A stretch of 15,941 bases of DNA from Opitutia bacterium (GTDB lineage Bacteria > Verrucomicrobiota > Verrucomicrobiia > Opitutales > Coraliomargaritaceae). Below are positions 14,671-15,941 of the stretch, piece after piece. The notes below the pieces were generated by a model. It did no database searches and was not told where the DNA came from. It saw only the letters and a program-made list of their open reading frames with translations. The position numbers were made by a program, and so were the translations under genes. The stretch lies in NCBI GenBank assembly GCA_018663485.1, contig JABJQI010000235.1, positions 1 through 15,941 of the forward strand, written 5' to 3'. The stretch's first letter is position 1, and every line of letters starts with the position of its first letter.

Positions 14671-14712
14671 CAGTATTCTGTTGTTTAGTTTTCTGTTACC
14701 TAGCTTTCTGTT
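14671..14712. repeat. Left array of 15-nt-spaced units flanking the four-helix gene
   Basis: Three related 12-mers are spaced exactly 15 nt: CAGTATTCTGTT (14671), TAGTTTTCTGTT (14686) and TAGCTTTCTGTT (14701). They fill the gap between the mdh start codon (14658) and the four-helix gene stop (14725). Confidence 0.6.
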
Positions 14713-14724
14713 TAAACAAGAAAA

Positions 14725-15099
14725 TTAAATAGCGGATGAATTGTTTAAGTAGTTAATGAAACCGCCGACTAGGCGATCAGTTTCTTCGGATTTCCCATAG
14801 AGGTCATCGCATGTAGCTTGATCGATATATTCAGCATCAAGTAAATTGTATAACTGTGAGCGAAACTCACAGGCATAACCTTTCGCAATTCGAAGAAAAT
14901 ATACGAATTGCTTGTTACCCTCTCGGCCGAAACCTTCAGCAATATATGACTGTGTCGATACAGCACAGCGACGTATTTGATCACGAAGGCCGAAGTCCGT
15001 GGCTAAATCGCCTTGCTTACAAAGACGATAAATAGCTGCCGAGACATCACTAGCCTTCTGCCAAGCCTGTATATCTTCAAACTTTTTAATTGTCGCCAT
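14725..15099 (-). CDS. Four-helix-bundle protein (23S rRNA intervening-sequence protein family)
   Basis: 124 residues with the full family pattern: KFEDIQAWQKASDVSAAIYRLC (helix 1, about 6-27), DFGLRDQIRRCAVSTQSYIAEGFGR (helix 2, 35-59), KQFVYFLRIAKGYACEFRSQLYNLLD (helix 3, 63-88) and a final helix with SEETDRLVGGFINYLN. LRDQIRR and IAEGFGR are the family hallmarks. Members form small homopentamers and are found both inside 23S rRNA intervening sequences and as dispersed single genes; the biochemical role is unknown. Here it sits between aldolase and mdh, on their strand, 55 bp after the aldolase stop and 66 bp before the mdh start. Inverted 15-nt-spaced repeats lie on both sides. It looks like an inserted cassette, not a pathway enzyme. 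Confidence 0.9.
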   Translation of the reverse strand: MATIKKFEDIQAWQKASDVSAAIYRLCKQGDLATDFGLRDQIRRCAVSTQSYIAEGFGREGNKQFVYFLRIAKGYACEFRSQLYNLLDAEYIDQATCDDLYGKSEETDRLVGGFINYLNNSSAI

Positions 15100-15111
15100 T
15101 ACACGTCAATG

Positions 15112-15153
15112 AACTGAAAACTAGCATACCGAAAACGGAAGAACTGAAATTCG
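15112..15153. repeat. Right array of 15-nt-spaced units, inverted relative to the left array
   Basis: Units AACTGAAAACTA (15112), TACCGAAAACGG (15127) and AACTGAAATTCG (15142) are again spaced 15 nt. The first is the reverse complement of TAGTTTTCAGTT, matching the left unit TAGTTTTCTGTT at 11 of 12 positions. The array fills the gap up to the aldolase stop at 15155. Confidence 0.6.
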
Positions 15154-15154
15154 T

Positions 15155-15941
15155 TTAGCTCAGTTTCTTCAATATCGTATCAGTGATCTTTTGAACCAGT
15201 GCTTCGTCGACGTCGCCAGTTGGCAGGTCACAACCGCAATCTGCACTTGGTTGAGGAGTTGTGTGTACTGTGTATGCTGCTGCGTCGCACAGTTCGCACT
15301 CCTTGAGTTCGTCGAGGCGGTGATCAGGCATGCCGAGCTTCTTACGGATTTCGATGAGCTCCTTGAGCTTGTCTGGACTATACTGCTTTGGACCACCGAT
15401 TTGCATGGTAATTGTCACAGTGTGGCAAAATGCATCGGTGTTTTCCATCTTCCAGTAAGCGTCTTCGACATCCTTACCCCAGCAGATCACACCGTGATTT
15501 TGCATCAAGATGGACTGGTGCTTCTTGGCAAGCTTAGCAACTTCACTCGCGTTCTCTGGAGAACCTGGTGTCTGGTAGCTAGCGAAACCGATTTCACCGA
15601 GGAACACTTCAGGCTCAGGGATCAAGCAAGAAGGCGGAGTGACCCCTGCAACCGCAAAAGCAGTGGCATAAATTGGGTGCGCATGCACGCAAGACTTAGC
15701 ATTCGGCTCATTTTTCATGATTGCCAAGTGGGTGTTGACCTCAGACGTACGGGGACGAGTGCCTGCGACTTGATTACCATCCAGATCCACCATGCAGATG
15801 TCATCTGGAGTCATAAAGCCCTTGGAGATGAGTGTCGGTGTGCAAAGCACAAGGTTATCACCGACGCGAACAGTGATGTTACCACCATTACCATCGACAT
15901 ATCCTTTATTCCAGATGCGCTCACCGATGCCGCAGATGCGC
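15155..15941 (-). CDS. Class II aldolase/adducin-family protein with C-terminal encapsulation-like helix (5' end beyond the window)
   Basis: The frame is open to the right edge (about 261 codons visible), so the N-terminus is missing. The GTG at 15850 lies inside the conserved domain and is not the start. Visible signatures are those of zinc-dependent fuculose/rhamnulose-phosphate-type aldolases. GNGGNITVRVGDN is the glycine-rich phosphate-binding part. TSEVNTH carries the acid/base Glu, HAHP two zinc-ligand histidines, and QNHGVICWG the third. The family cleaves sugar 1-phosphates to dihydroxyacetone phosphate and lactaldehyde. Beyond the normal domain end comes a Cys-rich linker (CELC, DCGCD) and then a short amphipathic helix (VDEALVQKITDTILKKL) at the very C-terminus. 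This is what encapsulation peptides of microcompartment enzymes look like. With the neighbouring dehydrogenase, this suggests a microcompartment for L-fucose/L-rhamnose breakdown continuing to the right. Confidence 0.9.
   Translation of the reverse strand, partial: RICGIGERIWNKGYVDGNGGNITVRVGDNLVLCTPTLISKGFMTPDDICMVDLDGNQVAGTRPRTSEVNTHLAIMKNEPNAKSCVHAHPIYATAFAVAGVTPPSCLIPEPEVFLGEIGFASYQTPGSPENASEVAKLAKKHQSILMQNHGVICWGKDVEDAYWKMENTDAFCHTVTITMQIGGPKQYSPDKLKELIEIRKKLGMPDHRLDELKECELCDAAAYTVHTTPQPSADCGCDLPTGDVDEALVQKITDTILKKLS

Overview
The window looks like a chromosomal segment from a marine Verrucomicrobiota bacterium, most likely the Opitutia/Puniceicoccales side (Coraliomargarita- or Lentimonas-like). 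This is inferred from protein style, not from a marker gene. The hints are a microcompartment-style class II aldolase beside a malate dehydrogenase, secreted proteins with DxDGDG calcium repeats, weak or absent Shine-Dalgarno sites, a 23S-IVP-type four-helix protein, and many short palindromic repeats between genes. No rRNA, tRNA, transposase, integrase, phage gene or CRISPR array was recognised.

Layout, left to right. (1) Positions 1-941, minus strand: the 5' part of a secreted protein gene cut by the window edge. (2) 942-2129: a 1.2 kb gene-free stretch holding two ~190 bp elements with terminal inverted repeats (MITE-like) and a cluster of REP-like hairpins. (3) 2130-3436: a small lipoprotein gene and an orphan gene, separated by a structured inverted repeat. 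(4) 3743-5542: a secreted matrixin-like zinc metalloprotease with a C-terminal Ca-binding repeat. (5) 5543-6210: gene-free, with small palindromes and a possible promoter. (6) 6211-7762: a WYL-domain regulator, then a 107-residue orphan. (7) 8007-8507, minus: a histidine-rich lipoprotein. (8) 8680-9894, minus: a photolyase/cryptochrome-family protein whose FAD domain comes before the Rossmann-like domain. It is divergent from a hotdog thioesterase (10120-10536), which is followed 4 nt later by a FAD-dependent amine-oxidase-type oxidoreductase (10541-11794). (9) 11795-12636: repeats, a candidate structured RNA, and the terminator of the next gene. (10) 12637-13455, minus: a solitary ParB/Srx-fold protein. 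(11) 13663-15941, minus: class II aldolase (running off the right edge), four-helix-bundle gene, malate dehydrogenase, with a terminator after the last.

The most coherent biology is at the right edge. The aldolase ends in a linker plus a short amphipathic helix, like the encapsulation peptides that target enzymes into bacterial microcompartments. With the adjacent malate/lactate-dehydrogenase-family gene, this suggests the window ends next to, or inside, a Planctomycetes-Verrucomicrobia-type (L-fucose/L-rhamnose) microcompartment locus. The four-helix gene between them fills the gap exactly and is flanked by inverted arrays of 15-nt-spaced units, so it looks like a cassette inserted into the operon. 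The second notable item is the apparently permuted photolyase homologue.
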